Below the pieces are notes generated by a model that had not been told where the DNA came from, made no database searches, and worked only from the letters and a program-made list of their open reading frames with translations. Source: JBBROS01 sp963752225 (GTDB lineage Bacteria; Pseudomonadota; Alphaproteobacteria; Acetobacterales; Acetobacteraceae). From it: DNA of 64,000 nucleotides. Of this stretch, positions 1-8,546 are shown piece after piece (within the stretch, counting starts at the first letter, position 1; each line of letters opens with the position of its first letter). The stretch spans positions 620,001 to 684,000 of the forward strand of contig CAVVXS010000009.1 in the NCBI GenBank assembly GCA_963752225.1. The letters run 5' to 3'. A program made the position numbers and the translations under genes.

Positions 1-1165
1 TGGACACCTGCCAGAACGGCAGGAAGTTCTTGCCGTCGAACAGCGCCACCTCGATCCAACGGGACGGCCCCGGATTGTAGAGGCGCAGCCGGTAGCGGCG
101 TTTCGCCACATCGAAGTAAGGCTGGATGGCGCCGTTGGCGGTGAAGCGGTCGCCGAGGATGCCGTCGAGGTTGAACAGATCGAACACGAGCTGAAAGTCG
201 CGGTCGAACAGGAAGTCGTTGAAGAAGATCGGCACGTCGAACTCGCCGCTCGGCAGCCGCAGCCCGGTTGTTTCATCGCCGGTGTCGAGCGTGTCGGAGA
301 TCAGATAGGGCCCGGCCATTCCCTTGTAGACGTTTTGCGCCGTGAAATCGACGTGGTGGTCGTGGTACCACAACGTACCCAGCCCCTCTCGCAGGTCGCC
401 GGTTGCCGTGGCCGAGGCAGAGAACCCAGGATAGGCGCTGAGGTAGTGGTAGTCCTTGAAGCCAAGCGGGTTGACCGGGATCGGGTCGTTGATCGAGTTG
501 ACGACGTCGGTTGGGAAGCCGTCGCTTTCCGAAGGCGTATGGGCGTTGTGCAGGTGGGTGGCGAACTCGGCGATGCCGAAGTCGACCGGTTTGCGCACCG
601 AGGGCAGGTGGTTGTGGATGCGCAGCAGCACCGGCTCGCCGATCGTCGCCTTCAGCAGCGGCCCGGGATAGGTGCCGTCGAACCCCCAGATCGTGGTCGG
701 TCCGTAGTCGGGATGAACCTTGACCTGCGCCTCCTGCAGGAACAGTTCGTAGAACCGCCGGGGCGGGAGGCGGCCGCCATACCCGGTCTCCGGATCGTAG
801 GTGAAGAATTGGTGGTGGATCCGCTGCGTGCCTTCCACCACGGTGGTCCCGTCCGGCGGTCCACCGGTCATGGCGCCGGGCGTGGTCGACGCCTTGGGGT
901 TGATGCGCGGCATCGGCTGCGCCCACGGCCGGGCGGGCGGGCTGGCCGGAACGTTGTCGGCGCTCTGCAGCGTCCGCCCGTCGCTGTTGAGCTGCCCGTC
1001 GGTCGACGACGTCACGCCGGCGCTCAAGCCGTGCTTGGCGAGCAAGGTGCCACCCGCCGTCAGAAGGCCGAGCCGGGTCATCTCGCGCCGGGTCAGCTTG
1101 GCGCGGACGATCTCCTGCCGATTACGTTGCGCCGTCAAAGCGAGCCTGTCGCGCCAATCCACCAT
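1..1165 (-). CDS. Multicopper oxidase, CotA/bilirubin-oxidase-like (3' end cut by window)
   Basis: Multicopper oxidases oxidise organic substrates or metals and reduce O2 to water. The reading frame stays open for 388 codons to the window edge, so the C-terminal copper domain is not seen. A Tat-like stretch TRREMTRLGLL lies at about residues 25-35, so periplasmic export is likely. Cupredoxin signatures are visible: TYPGPLL near 165, the copper pair HLH near 204 followed by NAHTPSESDG, and WYHDH near 264. These match the CotA branch better than small laccases. The ATG at 1165 is the first start before the Tat region. The gene is the last of a minus-strand series behind the P450, with about 190 bp between them. 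Substrate cannot be told from sequence. Confidence 0.88.
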   Translation of the reverse strand, partial: MVDWRDRLALTAQRNRQEIVRAKLTRREMTRLGLLTAGGTLLAKHGLSAGVTSSTDGQLNSDGRTLQSADNVPASPPARPWAQPMPRINPKASTTPGAMTGGPPDGTTVVEGTQRIHHQFFTYDPETGYGGRLPPRRFYELFLQEAQVKVHPDYGPTTIWGFDGTYPGPLLKATIGEPVLLRIHNHLPSVRKPVDFGIAEFATHLHNAHTPSESDGFPTDVVNSINDPIPVNPLGFKDYHYLSAYPGFSASATATGDLREGLGTLWYHDHHVDFTAQNVYKGMAGPYLISDTLDTGDETTGLRLPSGEFDVPIFFNDFLFDRDFQLVFDLFNLDGILGDRFTANGAIQPYFDVAKRRYRLRLYNPGPSRWIEVALFDGKNFLPFWQVS

Positions 1166-1359
1166 GTGTCGACCCCGTTTTGCCGCGACGCAGGGGAGAA
1201 CGATGTGCGGCGGCAACGAGGATGCTAGGGCCGATCCCGACGTTCGGCAGTCTCGGCAAATAACTGTATTATGGTAATTGAGACGGCATTGCGGAACTCG
1301 CGTTCGTCCCCACGACGCCGAGCGGATGCGTCAAACGCGGGCTCGGCGCTTGCCGGTTG

Positions 1360-2811
1360 TCAGCCGGCGGCCGTGCGCGAGCGCGGGGCGAGCCTCATGC
1401 GCAACCCGACCGGCGACATCGCGAACGCCAGCCGCTCCCGCGGCGGGGCGCCGCCCGCCGTGCCGACCTCGAGCAGCGTGAAGTTCCGGGCGATGGTCGC
1501 CAGCACCATCTTCATCTCGAGCATCGCAAGGAACCGTCCGGGGCAGACCCGCGGACCGGCGCCGAACGGCATCGACGCTGCGGTCAGTGTGCGGTCGCCG
1601 GAACCCGGATCCCGCCATCGGCCAGGCCGGAATGCGCCGGCGTCGGCCGCGACACCGGGGTCGACCGCGCCGGGGCGCATGGCGCAGATCACGAAGCTTC
1701 CAGCCGGCAGCGTCAGGTCGCCGATCGTGGTCGTGACGTTGCTTTCGACGTAGTTGAGCGGCCCCACCGGCCGCAGCCGCATCGACTCGTTGCAGCAATC
1801 CTCGGCCAGCTTGAGCCCGTTGGCCTGCTCGACGCTGCGCGGAACCGCGTCCGCGCCCAGCGCAGCATCCGCCTCGGCCACTAGCGCGTCCCAAGCCTCC
1901 CGATGCGTGTGCAGCAGGTACAAGGTCCAAGCGAGCGTGTTCGCGGTGGTGTCCTCACCCGCCAGCAGCATGGTGAAGACGTTGCCGGCGACTTCCGCTT
2001 CGGTCAGGGCGGCGCCGTCCGCGTCGCGGGCCGCGAGCATTGCCTCCAACAAGTTGCTGGGCCGGAGCGCAAGCGCCGGGTCGGCCGCCATGCGCGCGCG
2101 TGCGGCCCCGACGAACCCCTGCACCGCCCCGTGGACCGCCGCGAGATGCCGGTCGAAGGCGCGGTCGGACGGCAGCTTCACGTAACGCCACAGCGGAAAG
2201 GCAGCGTTGACCCGGCGCATCAACATTGGGAACACGGTGTCCAAGTGCTGCTGGATGGCGTCCGGGCCCCCATGCAGAGTGTCGACGTCGCTGCCGAAGG
2301 CGAGGCTGGCGGTGACGTCCACCGAGTAGCGCATCAGGATCGTTTGCAGGTCGATCCATTCGCCGTCGCGGGCCGCCGCCTCGAGACGCTCTTTCAGCCG
2401 CTCGGTGATGCGCTCGATGGATGGAAAGTAGCGGCCGATGGTGGGCGGCGTGAACGCGGCGGCGACAATCCGTCGCTGTCGGCGCCAAGCCTCGCCCTCG
2501 GACGCGAACACGCCGTCGATGTCGATTTCGTGGAACACGGCCTGCATCACGGAAAACCGGCTCCAGCCGTTGGGCCGGTCGCGCAGGATCGAGGCGATCA
2601 GGTCAGGGCGCGCCACCACCAGCGCGTCGCGCGGTCCGAAGCGGAGCCGGAATAGCGGCCCGTATTCGCTCGCCCAGGCCTCGATCTGCTGATGCAGACG
2701 GTCGAGCTCGATCTGCAGCAGGTTGCCGAGTAGGGGCCAACCGCGCGGCCCCGGCAATTCGCCGAGGCTTCGGGGTTTCACCGTCTGCGCGAGGCCGGCC
2801 GAAGCATTCAT
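1360..2811 (-). CDS. Cytochrome P450
   Basis: A heme-thiolate monooxygenase of 483 residues, a normal length for a soluble P450. The sequence has the proline-rich entry LPGPRGWPLLGN (19-30), the I-helix oxygen-binding motif AGEDTT (284-289), the K-helix ExxR as ESMR (342-345), and the heme loop FGAGPRVCPGR with Cys423 as axial ligand. No membrane anchor or fused reductase is seen, so it needs separate redox partners, and none is encoded nearby. The family resembles class E group I (fatty-acid or terpene type) P450s, but substrate is not predictable. Start ATG at 2811; the downstream neighbour is the multicopper oxidase on the same strand. Confidence 0.95.
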   Translation of the reverse strand: MNASAGLAQTVKPRSLGELPGPRGWPLLGNLLQIELDRLHQQIEAWASEYGPLFRLRFGPRDALVVARPDLIASILRDRPNGWSRFSVMQAVFHEIDIDGVFASEGEAWRRQRRIVAAAFTPPTIGRYFPSIERITERLKERLEAAARDGEWIDLQTILMRYSVDVTASLAFGSDVDTLHGGPDAIQQHLDTVFPMLMRRVNAAFPLWRYVKLPSDRAFDRHLAAVHGAVQGFVGAARARMAADPALALRPSNLLEAMLAARDADGAALTEAEVAGNVFTMLLAGEDTTANTLAWTLYLLHTHREAWDALVAEADAALGADAVPRSVEQANGLKLAEDCCNESMRLRPVGPLNYVESNVTTTIGDLTLPAGSFVICAMRPGAVDPGVAADAGAFRPGRWRDPGSGDRTLTAASMPFGAGPRVCPGRFLAMLEMKMVLATIARNFTLLEVGTAGGAPPRERLAFAMSPVGLRMRLAPRSRTAAG

Positions 2812-2891
2812 GATGCACCCGCAACTCAGCGGGTGAAGTTAGCACGATCCGGCCGGAGGACCTGCAAAAACTGACACTATCCCGCAACGTC

Positions 2892-3170
2892 TCAGGAAAC
2901 CTGGACGCCCTTCCAGAAAGCGACGCGGTCCTTGACCTGCTCGGCACCGGGCTTGGGATCCGGGTAGAACCAGGCGGCGTCCTGGTTTTCCTGACCATCG
3001 ACCCGGAGCGAGTAGTAGTGCGCGGTGCCCTTCCACGGACACACGCTGGTGCGGGCGCTATCGGCCAGCACCGAGCGGTCGAGGGCGGACGCCGGGAAAT
3101 AGGCGTTCCCTTCCACCGTGACGATGTCTTCGCTTTCGGCGATGACCTTGCCGTTCCAAACCGCCTTCAT
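2892..3170 (-). CDS. DUF427 family protein
   Basis: A 92-residue protein with the DUF427 pattern: MKAVWNGKVIAESEDIV at the start, then ...NAYFPASAL..., CPWKGTAHYY near 44-53 and a C-terminal WFYPDPKPGAEQVKDRVAFWK. The fold is a small compact beta barrel with unknown activity; the CPWKG cysteine is conserved in the family. It begins 36 bp after the clpA stop, on the same strand, so it may be read from clpA transcripts unless the hairpin at the clpA stop ends them. Family membership is clear; function is not known. Confidence 0.9.
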   Translation of the reverse strand: MKAVWNGKVIAESEDIVTVEGNAYFPASALDRSVLADSARTSVCPWKGTAHYYSLRVDGQENQDAAWFYPDPKPGAEQVKDRVAFWKGVQVS

Positions 3171-3200
3171 GCGCCCCGCCTTTGCTCGCCGGCCGCGGTC

Positions 3201-3218
3201 ACCGCCCTACTGGGCGGT
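3201..3218 (-). other. Hairpin spanning the clpA stop codon
   Basis: A perfect inverted repeat, ACCGCCC-TACT-GGGCGGT, with 7-bp arms and a 4-base loop. On the minus strand the clpA TAG stop (3207-3209) straddles the loop and arm. No T-run follows on the minus strand, so it is not a canonical intrinsic terminator. It may stabilise the clpA 3' end or reduce read-through into the DUF427 gene. Confidence 0.45.
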
Positions 3219-5552
3219 TTCCGGTTCCCGCTCGCTCGTGCCCTCGTCGCCGTCGCCCTCGGCTTTCGGCGTCGCCGGCGCGACCGCTTCGGTGTAGTCG
3301 AACTCAAGCTTGTCGTCCTTGAGCGAGACCTTGACCGAGCCGCCCTTGGCGAGCTTGCCGAACAGCAGCTCCTCTGCCAGCGGCTTCTTGATGAACTCCT
3401 GGATCACCCGGCCGAGCGGCCGCGCGCCGTAAAGCCGGTCGTAGCCGCGTTCGGCCAACCACTCCTTGGCCGCCGAGGACAGCTCGATCGTCACGTTGCG
3501 GTCGGCGAGCTGCGCCTCGAGCTGCATGACGAACTTTTCCACGACCCGGCCGACAATCTCCGGAGTCAGCCCGGCGAAGGTGATGACCGCGTCGAGCCGG
3601 TTGCGGAACTCGGGCGTGAACAGCCGCTTGATCGCCTCGGTGTCCTCACCTTCCCGCTCGGCCCGGGCGAAGCCGATCAACTCCTTCGCGAGATCGGATG
3701 CGCCGGCGTTGGTGGTCATGATCAGGATGACGTTCCTGAAATCGACCACCTTGCCGTTATGGTCGGTCAACTTCCCATGGTCCATGACTTGCAGAAGGAT
3801 GTTGAACAGGTCCGGATGGGCCTTCTCGATCTCGTCGAGCAGCAGCACGCAGTGCGGGTGCTGGTCGATTGCGTCGGTCAGCAAGCCCCCCTGGTCGAAC
3901 CCGACATAGCCCGGCGGTGCGCCGATCAGCCGCGACACGCTGTGCCGCTCCATGTACTCGCTCATGTCGAACCGGGTCAGCTCGATGCCGAGCGTGCTGG
4001 CCAGCTGCCGCGCGACCTCGGTCTTGCCGACGCCGGTCGGGCCGCTGAACAGGTAATTGCCGATCGGCTTCTCCGCCTCGCGCAGCCCGGCGCGGCTCAG
4101 CTTGATCGCTGCGGCCAGCGCTTCGATCGCCTTGTCCTGGCCGAACACCATCGACTTCAAGTCGCGCTCAAGGTTGCGCAGCGTCTCCTTGTCGTCGGCG
4201 CTGACCGACTTGGGGGGGATGCGGGCGATCTTGGCGACGATCTCCTCGACGTCGCGCAGGGTAACGGTCTTCTTCCGCTTGCCCTCGGGCTGCAGCATGC
4301 GCGAGGCGCCGACCTCGTCGATGACGTCGATCGCCTTGTCGGGCAGCTTGCGGTCGTTGATGTACTTGGCCGAGAGCTCCACCGCGCCGCGGATCGCCTC
4401 CTCGGTATACTTCACCTTGTGGTGCTTCTCGTAGTTGGTCTTGAGGCCGCGCAGGATCTTGACCGCGTCCTCCATCGACGGCTCGTTGACGTCGATCTTC
4501 TGGAACCGGCGGACCAACGCCCGATCCTTCTCGAAGTAGTTGCGGTATTCCTTGTAGGTGGTGCTGCCGACGCAGCGCAGGGAACCCGAAGCCAAAGCGG
4601 GCTTGAGCAGGTTCGACGCGTCCATCGCCCCGCCGCTGGTGGCGCCGGCGCCGATCACGGTGTGGATTTCGTCGATGAACAGGATGCTGCCGGGATGCGC
4701 TTCCAGCTCGGTCACGACCGCCTTCAGCCGCTCCTCGAAGTCGCCGCGGTAGCGGGTGCCGGCCAGCAGCGCGCCCATGTCGAGCGCGAAGATCGTGCTC
4801 TTGGCCAGCACCTCGGGCACGTCGCCCTCGACGATGCGCTTGGCCAAGCCCTCGGCAATCGCGGTCTTGCCGACGCCGGGATCACCGACGTAGAGCGGGT
4901 TGTTCTTGGTGCGGCGGCACAGGATCTGGATCGTGCGCTCGATCTCCGAGTCGCGGCCGATCAGCGGGTCGATCTTGCCGGCCTGCGCCTTCTTGTTGAG
5001 GTTGACGCAATAGTTTGTCAGCGCGTCCTGCTGCCGCCGGCCCGGCTTCTCTTCGCGCTCATTCTCGTGGCCGGGCTCGTCCTTGCTGCCGGTGACCGGG
5101 CGCTGCGCGGTGCGGCCGGGGGCCTTGGCGATGCCGTGGCTGATGAAGTTCACCGCGTCGAGCCGGGTCATGTCCTGCAGCTGCAGGAAGTAGACGGCGT
5201 GGCTTTCCCGCTCGCTGAACAGCGCCACCAGCACGTTGGCGCCGGTCACTTCGTCGCGGCCGGAGCTTTGCACATGGATCGCGGCCCGCTGCACCACCCG
5301 CTGGAACCCGGCCGTCGGCTTCGGATCGCCGGCGCGGTCGGTGGCGAGACCCGACAAATCCTTGTCGAGGAACTCACTCAAATCCTGGCGCAGCTTGTCG
5401 AGGTCGACCCCGCAAGCGCGCAGCACCGTGGCCGCGTCGCTGTCATCGGCGAGGCCGAGCAGCAAATGCTCAAGCGTCGCGTATTCGTGACGGCGCTCGC
5501 TCGCCAACGACAGGGCGCGGTGCAGCGTCTGTTCTAGGTTGCGGGACAACAT
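3207..5552 (-). CDS. clpA: ATP-dependent Clp protease ATP-binding subunit ClpA
   Basis: ClpA is the AAA+ unfoldase that threads substrates into ClpP in the cytoplasm. The 781-residue protein has the double Clp_N repeat at the N-terminus (MLSRNLEQTLHRAL... and VVQRAAIHVQSSG), which is where ClpS docks. A first AAA module follows with Walker A GDPGVGKT (223-230), then a second with GPTGVGKT near 510. The loop IGFARAE after the second module matches the ClpP-docking IGL/F loop, separating it from ClpB, and the ClpB middle coiled coil is absent. Length is normal for ClpA. Its partner gene clpS lies directly upstream on the same strand; no clpP is in the window. Start ATG 5552 is preceded by a GGAGCG-like site. 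Confidence 0.97.
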   Translation of the reverse strand: MLSRNLEQTLHRALSLASERRHEYATLEHLLLGLADDSDAATVLRACGVDLDKLRQDLSEFLDKDLSGLATDRAGDPKPTAGFQRVVQRAAIHVQSSGRDEVTGANVLVALFSERESHAVYFLQLQDMTRLDAVNFISHGIAKAPGRTAQRPVTGSKDEPGHENEREEKPGRRQQDALTNYCVNLNKKAQAGKIDPLIGRDSEIERTIQILCRRTKNNPLYVGDPGVGKTAIAEGLAKRIVEGDVPEVLAKSTIFALDMGALLAGTRYRGDFEERLKAVVTELEAHPGSILFIDEIHTVIGAGATSGGAMDASNLLKPALASGSLRCVGSTTYKEYRNYFEKDRALVRRFQKIDVNEPSMEDAVKILRGLKTNYEKHHKVKYTEEAIRGAVELSAKYINDRKLPDKAIDVIDEVGASRMLQPEGKRKKTVTLRDVEEIVAKIARIPPKSVSADDKETLRNLERDLKSMVFGQDKAIEALAAAIKLSRAGLREAEKPIGNYLFSGPTGVGKTEVARQLASTLGIELTRFDMSEYMERHSVSRLIGAPPGYVGFDQGGLLTDAIDQHPHCVLLLDEIEKAHPDLFNILLQVMDHGKLTDHNGKVVDFRNVILIMTTNAGASDLAKELIGFARAEREGEDTEAIKRLFTPEFRNRLDAVITFAGLTPEIVGRVVEKFVMQLEAQLADRNVTIELSSAAKEWLAERGYDRLYGARPLGRVIQEFIKKPLAEELLFGKLAKGGSVKVSLKDDKLEFDYTEAVAPATPKAEGDGDEGTSEREPETAQ

Positions 5553-5612
5553 GGATGACGCTCCTTCGAACCGGGATGCTCACAAGCCTGGCACCAAACC
5601 AGGGTTGACCGC

Positions 5613-5639
5613 CCTGGCGGAATGGCAGGGACCGCCAGG
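5613..5639 (-). other. Stem-loop in the clpS-clpA intergenic leader
   Basis: Inverted repeat CCTGGCGG / CCGCCAGG (8-bp arms, 11-base loop) in the 259-bp gap between clpS and clpA, about 60-90 bases before the clpA start. No T-run follows on either strand. It could be a leader structure in clpA mRNA or a partial attenuator. The rest of the gap shows no gene. Confidence 0.35.
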
Positions 5640-5811
5640 CATCCCAGACCAGCTTAAACTCTGACGACCATTCACGATATGGTAACGTCAGTCGCGTTGT
5701 GCAGTCCGCCATTCGGCCAGGACCGCCTTCCCTCGACCGCCGGGGCGCCGACGGGCGGGCCGTGCCGGACGCCGTCCCGCACACCCCATCGCAGCCGCGC
5801 GCCGTGGCGTC

Positions 5812-6168
5812 TCATTCCTTCTCGATCGTGCATTGCAGCGGGTGCTGGTTCTGCCGAGCAAGATCCATCACCTGCGTCACCTTGGTTTCCGCCACCTCGT
5901 ACGTGTAGGCCCCGCACACGCCCACGCCTCGCCGATGCACATGCAGCATGATCCGGGTCGCCTCCTCGCGGGTCTTCTGGAAGAACCGCTCGAGGACATG
6001 AACGACGAACTCCATGGGTGTGTAGTCGTCGTTCAACATCAAAACTTTGTACATGGCGGGCTTGCGCGTCTTCGGTCGCGCCTTCACGACCACGCCGGTG
6101 GTCGGACCGTTCTCCGACCCACCACCCGTGCCGCGTTTGTCGTTGTCGCTCATCACCGTCGTTGTCAT
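5812..6168 (-). CDS. clpS: ATP-dependent Clp protease adaptor ClpS
   Basis: ClpS recognises N-degron substrates (bulky N-terminal residues) and passes them to ClpA. The core is unmistakable: MYKVLMLNDDYTPMEFVVHVLERFF, then MLHVHRRGVGVCGAYTYEVAETK. The flexible N-terminal arm precedes it. The frame is open further upstream to 6315, but that extension is not ClpS-like. I chose ATG 6168 (118 residues), which follows a weak AGGG about 4 bases upstream; ATG 6153 is an alternative. It lies upstream of clpA on the same strand, the usual clpS-clpA order, with a gap of about 260 bp. Confidence 0.95.
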   Translation of the reverse strand: MTTTVMSDNDKRGTGGGSENGPTTGVVVKARPKTRKPAMYKVLMLNDDYTPMEFVVHVLERFFQKTREEATRIMLHVHRRGVGVCGAYTYEVAETKVTQVMDLARQNQHPLQCTIEKE

Positions 6169-6320
6169 CGCCCTGTTATCCTGGTCCCGAAGCCGCAGCC
6201 GATGCAATGCCGCACTGCGCCCTTCCCGCCGGAATGGCCGGCAGGGCAGAATAACCCATATCAGAGCGCGGTCGGCCAATAAAAGTGGTGCCGGCGCACC
6301 CACGCCTAGTCCCAACGCAA

Positions 6321-6346
6321 AAGGCCCGGGACAGTGCCCGGGCCTT
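6321..6346 (-). terminator. Intrinsic terminator of the phasin gene
   Basis: Perfect inverted repeat AAGGCCCGGG-ACAGTG-CCCGGGCCTT (10-bp arms, 6-base loop), 26 bases past the phasin stop. On the minus strand the second arm runs into CCTTTT, a short T-run, as expected of a Rho-independent terminator. It also insulates clpS from phasin transcription. Confidence 0.85.
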
Positions 6347-6372
6347 CTTGCCGTATCCGAGGGGAAGCGGAA

Positions 6373-6720
6373 TTACGCGCCCTTGAAGCTGTCCACGGCG
6401 ACCGACACGCAACTCGCGATCGGCTCCATCGCCTGCTCGGCGAGCTTGAACGAGGTCTCGGTGACGTGGCCGGTCTGCGCGACCGCCTTCTCGATCGTCG
6501 ACTTGGCGAGCGAGGTGTGCAGCTCCATCGCTTCCTTGACCGACTTCACGGTCGTCAGCGCGCGGAACGTCGACATCGTCTCGTCCATGGTCGCCTGCGC
6601 CGTGGCGGCCATCTGCTTGGTCAGGTCCTGCAAGCCGCTGGCGAAAATCTGGCTGGACTTCACCATGGCTTCAAAGTTCGCTTGGCTGAATGAAACGAAT
6701 TGTTCGGCGGTCTTCATCAT
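6373..6720 (-). CDS. Phasin family protein
   Basis: Phasins coat polyhydroxyalkanoate granules. This 115-residue protein is entirely amphipathic helix without a signal peptide: MKTAEQFVSFSQANFEAM..., IFASGLQDLTKQMAA, TLTTVKS/ALTTVKSVKEAMELHTSLAK, and a C-terminal VDSFKGA. The pattern matches the phasin_2 family, common in alphaproteobacteria. Two start codons are adjacent (6720 and 6717) behind an AAGGAAG site. It is monocistronic, with a promoter near 6868-6895 and a strong terminator at 6321-6346. The promoter overlaps a TGC repeat that may bind the PHA-responsive repressor PhaR. No PHA synthase gene is in the window. Confidence 0.88.
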   Translation of the reverse strand: MMKTAEQFVSFSQANFEAMVKSSQIFASGLQDLTKQMAATAQATMDETMSTFRALTTVKSVKEAMELHTSLAKSTIEKAVAQTGHVTETSFKLAEQAMEPIASCVSVAVDSFKGA

Positions 6721-6804
6721 CGGTCTTCCTTATTGCAACACCGAGCGCAGCCCGGCCTTGAGTAATGTGACGTCGTCGAAAGCACATGCAGCGTGGCCGA
6801 TTGC

Positions 6805-6872
6805 TGCAACGCAACATGACGGGTGATGCTCGACCATCACGGCGCTGTCAAGAAATTTGTGCAGTGCAACAT
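6805..6872. promoter_or_regulatory. Repeated TGC motif, possible PhaR operators
   Basis: Two near-identical 13-mers in direct orientation: TGCAACGCAACAT (6805-6817) and TGCAGTGCAACAT (6860-6872), 55 bp apart, plus a shorter TTGCAACA at 6733-6740. TGC-rich repeats near phasin genes are bound by PhaR in several alphaproteobacteria. The second copy covers the predicted -10 box, a position that would repress. The 318-bp space 6721-7038 holds no gene; it must also contain the start region of the divergent carboxypeptidase gene. Confidence 0.4.
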
Positions 6873-6895
6873 ACGATTTGTTAGTCCTTTGTCAA
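6868..6895 (-). promoter_or_regulatory. Predicted phasin promoter
   Basis: On the minus strand TTGACA (6895-6890) and TATGTT (6873-6868) are separated by 16 bases, a good sigma-70-like match in an otherwise GC-rich sequence. It would give a leader of roughly 140 bases before the phasin start. The -10 box is overlapped by one copy of a repeated TGC motif (6860-6872). Confidence 0.5.
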
Positions 6896-7038
6896 CCAAT
6901 GCAATTTTATGTCAAGCAAACCCCGCAACAGCGTGGTCTAACGCGCTGTTGCTAGAGCAAAGTTCTGTTCATCAACGCTGGACAGCGCGGCGGCGCCGCA
7001 CGTATGGTCGACCTCGCGACGTCGCGAGGAACGGGTTG

Positions 7039-8157
7039 ATGCTGGCCAAGCTTGCCGGGAGGCGCGTGCGTTCGCGCCTGATGCTGACGATGAGTGCCGT
7101 ACTGCTGTTCTTAACAGGATCGCACGTCGCTCAGGCGCAGGTCGGCTCCGACCGTTACAGCTCCATCGTCATCGACGCCGCCACCGGCAACGTCTTGTCG
7201 GCGGCCAACCCGGACGAGCTGCGCTTCCCTGCCAGCCTGACCAAGATGATGACCCTCTACATGCTGTTCGAGGGCCTGCGCGACCGCCGGGTCACCTTGA
7301 ACCAATATGTGCCGGTCAGCCCGTCCGCGAGCGCAATGTCGCCGACCAAGCTCGGCTTGGTGCCGGGCAGCCAGATCACGGTCGAGCAATGCATCCTCGG
7401 CCTCGTCACCAAGTCGGCCAACGACGCGGCGGCGGCCCTCGGCGAGCTGCTGGGCGGCGACGAGGAGCGGTTCGCGCTGATGATGACGATGCGCGCCCGG
7501 GCACTCGGCATGAGCCGGACGACGTTCCGCAATGCGTCCGGCCTGCCCGACTGGAACCAGGTGACGACGGCGTCCGACATGGCGGTGCTGGCCCGCCACC
7601 TGGTCATGGATTTCCCCGCCTTCTACCACTACTTCAGCACGCCGTCCTTCGTGTATGGCGGCCGGGTGGTGCACAACCACCAATCGCTGCTGACGAGCTA
7701 CTATGGCGCCGACGGGCTCAAGACGGGCTACACCGACGCGTCGGGCTTTAACGTCGTCACCTCGGCGGTGCGCGGCGACACCCGGCTGATCGGCGTCGTG
7801 ATGGGCGCCGCCAGCAGCGGCGAGCGCAACGGCCACATGGCCAACCTGTTGGACCAAGGCTTCGACCGCATGGGCGTGCCGTCACCGAGCTTTGTCGCCA
7901 TCCGGCATGAGCCGGCCCTCCGCCTGCCGTCGCTGATCAGCGTCGCCCAGGCGCAGGGCCTGGTGATGCCGCAACGCGTGTCCGCCCGCCCGCGCTACGG
8001 CCGCGAGCCGGCCGCCCGGCGCGAGCACCCGGCGTACTACCCGGCCGAACCCCGGCGCGTGCCGCAGGTCCGGGCCGCCGTCGCGCCGGTTCGCATCGTC
8101 CGGCCCACCGGCGCCACCCGCACCGCCCATGGCGGGGCATATCGCTATCCCGGGTGA
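7039..8157 (+). CDS. D-alanyl-D-alanine carboxypeptidase (peptidase S11, PBP5/6 type)
   Basis: A low-molecular-weight penicillin-binding protein that trims the terminal D-Ala of peptidoglycan side chains in the periplasm. A signal peptide is visible (LMLTMSAVLLFLTGSHVAQAQ). The three catalytic motifs are in order: SLTK (active serine and lysine), SAN, and KTG in GLKTGYT. After about residue 280 the protein ends in a basic, proline-, arginine- and tyrosine-rich tail instead of the usual membrane-anchoring helix or SPOR domain. The frame is open upstream to 6823, but ATG 7039, with GAGGAA about 9 bases upstream, directly precedes the signal peptide and was chosen (372 residues). Confidence 0.95.
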   Translation: MLAKLAGRRVRSRLMLTMSAVLLFLTGSHVAQAQVGSDRYSSIVIDAATGNVLSAANPDELRFPASLTKMMTLYMLFEGLRDRRVTLNQYVPVSPSASAMSPTKLGLVPGSQITVEQCILGLVTKSANDAAAALGELLGGDEERFALMMTMRARALGMSRTTFRNASGLPDWNQVTTASDMAVLARHLVMDFPAFYHYFSTPSFVYGGRVVHNHQSLLTSYYGADGLKTGYTDASGFNVVTSAVRGDTRLIGVVMGAASSGERNGHMANLLDQGFDRMGVPSPSFVAIRHEPALRLPSLISVAQAQGLVMPQRVSARPRYGREPAARREHPAYYPAEPRRVPQVRAAVAPVRIVRPTGATRTAHGGAYRYPG

Positions 8158-8183
8158 CGGTGCAGCTTCGTAGGAGCGCGGTG

Positions 8184-8510
8184 CTACTTCACGCTTGAGA
8201 ACGCCGTGGGCTGCAGGATGGCGTTGACGATGTTGGCGACGATTGGGCCGTTGGCCTCGGTCTGCGCCCGCTTGGCAATCCACTCCGGATCGCTTTGGAA
8301 CGCCGCCCACTTGGTTTCGCGCTCGGCCAGGCTGTCCCACGCCAGCATGTAGGTCAGGTCCTGGTTGCTCTCGCCCACCACCGTGGTCCAGAAGCCTGCT
8401 TGGCGAATGCCGTGCCGTTCCCACAGCGCCAAGGTGATGGTCTCGAACCGCTTCAGCAGGTCGGGCAGCCGACCAGGGACGCAGCGGTAGATCCGCAGTT
8501 CATGTATCAT
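8184..8510 (-). CDS. NIPSNAP family protein
   Basis: A 108-residue ferredoxin-like (dimeric alpha-beta barrel) protein. It begins MIHELRIYRCVPGRLPDLLKRF, the typical NIPSNAP opening, and has the conserved LAWDSLAERETKWAAFQSDPEW. Bacterial members are small and often sit beside catabolic genes; their biochemical role is unresolved. It ends 27 bp beyond the convergent carboxypeptidase gene, and its start faces the AsmA gene across a 141-bp region that carries the palindromic tandem repeat. The frame is open upstream, but ATG 8510 matches the family start. Confidence 0.87.
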   Translation of the reverse strand: MIHELRIYRCVPGRLPDLLKRFETITLALWERHGIRQAGFWTTVVGESNQDLTYMLAWDSLAERETKWAAFQSDPEWIAKRAQTEANGPIVANIVNAILQPTAFSSVK

Positions 8511-8546
8511 TCGACGTGCCTCCAAACCATGCGGCACCTTGGCCGG

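Noticed and set aside
3018..5537. 839-codon open frame on the plus strand opposite clpA
   Set aside because: It mirrors clpA codons exactly, has no recognisable domain and is rich in arginine, leucine and aspartate as expected of antisense frames in GC-rich genes.
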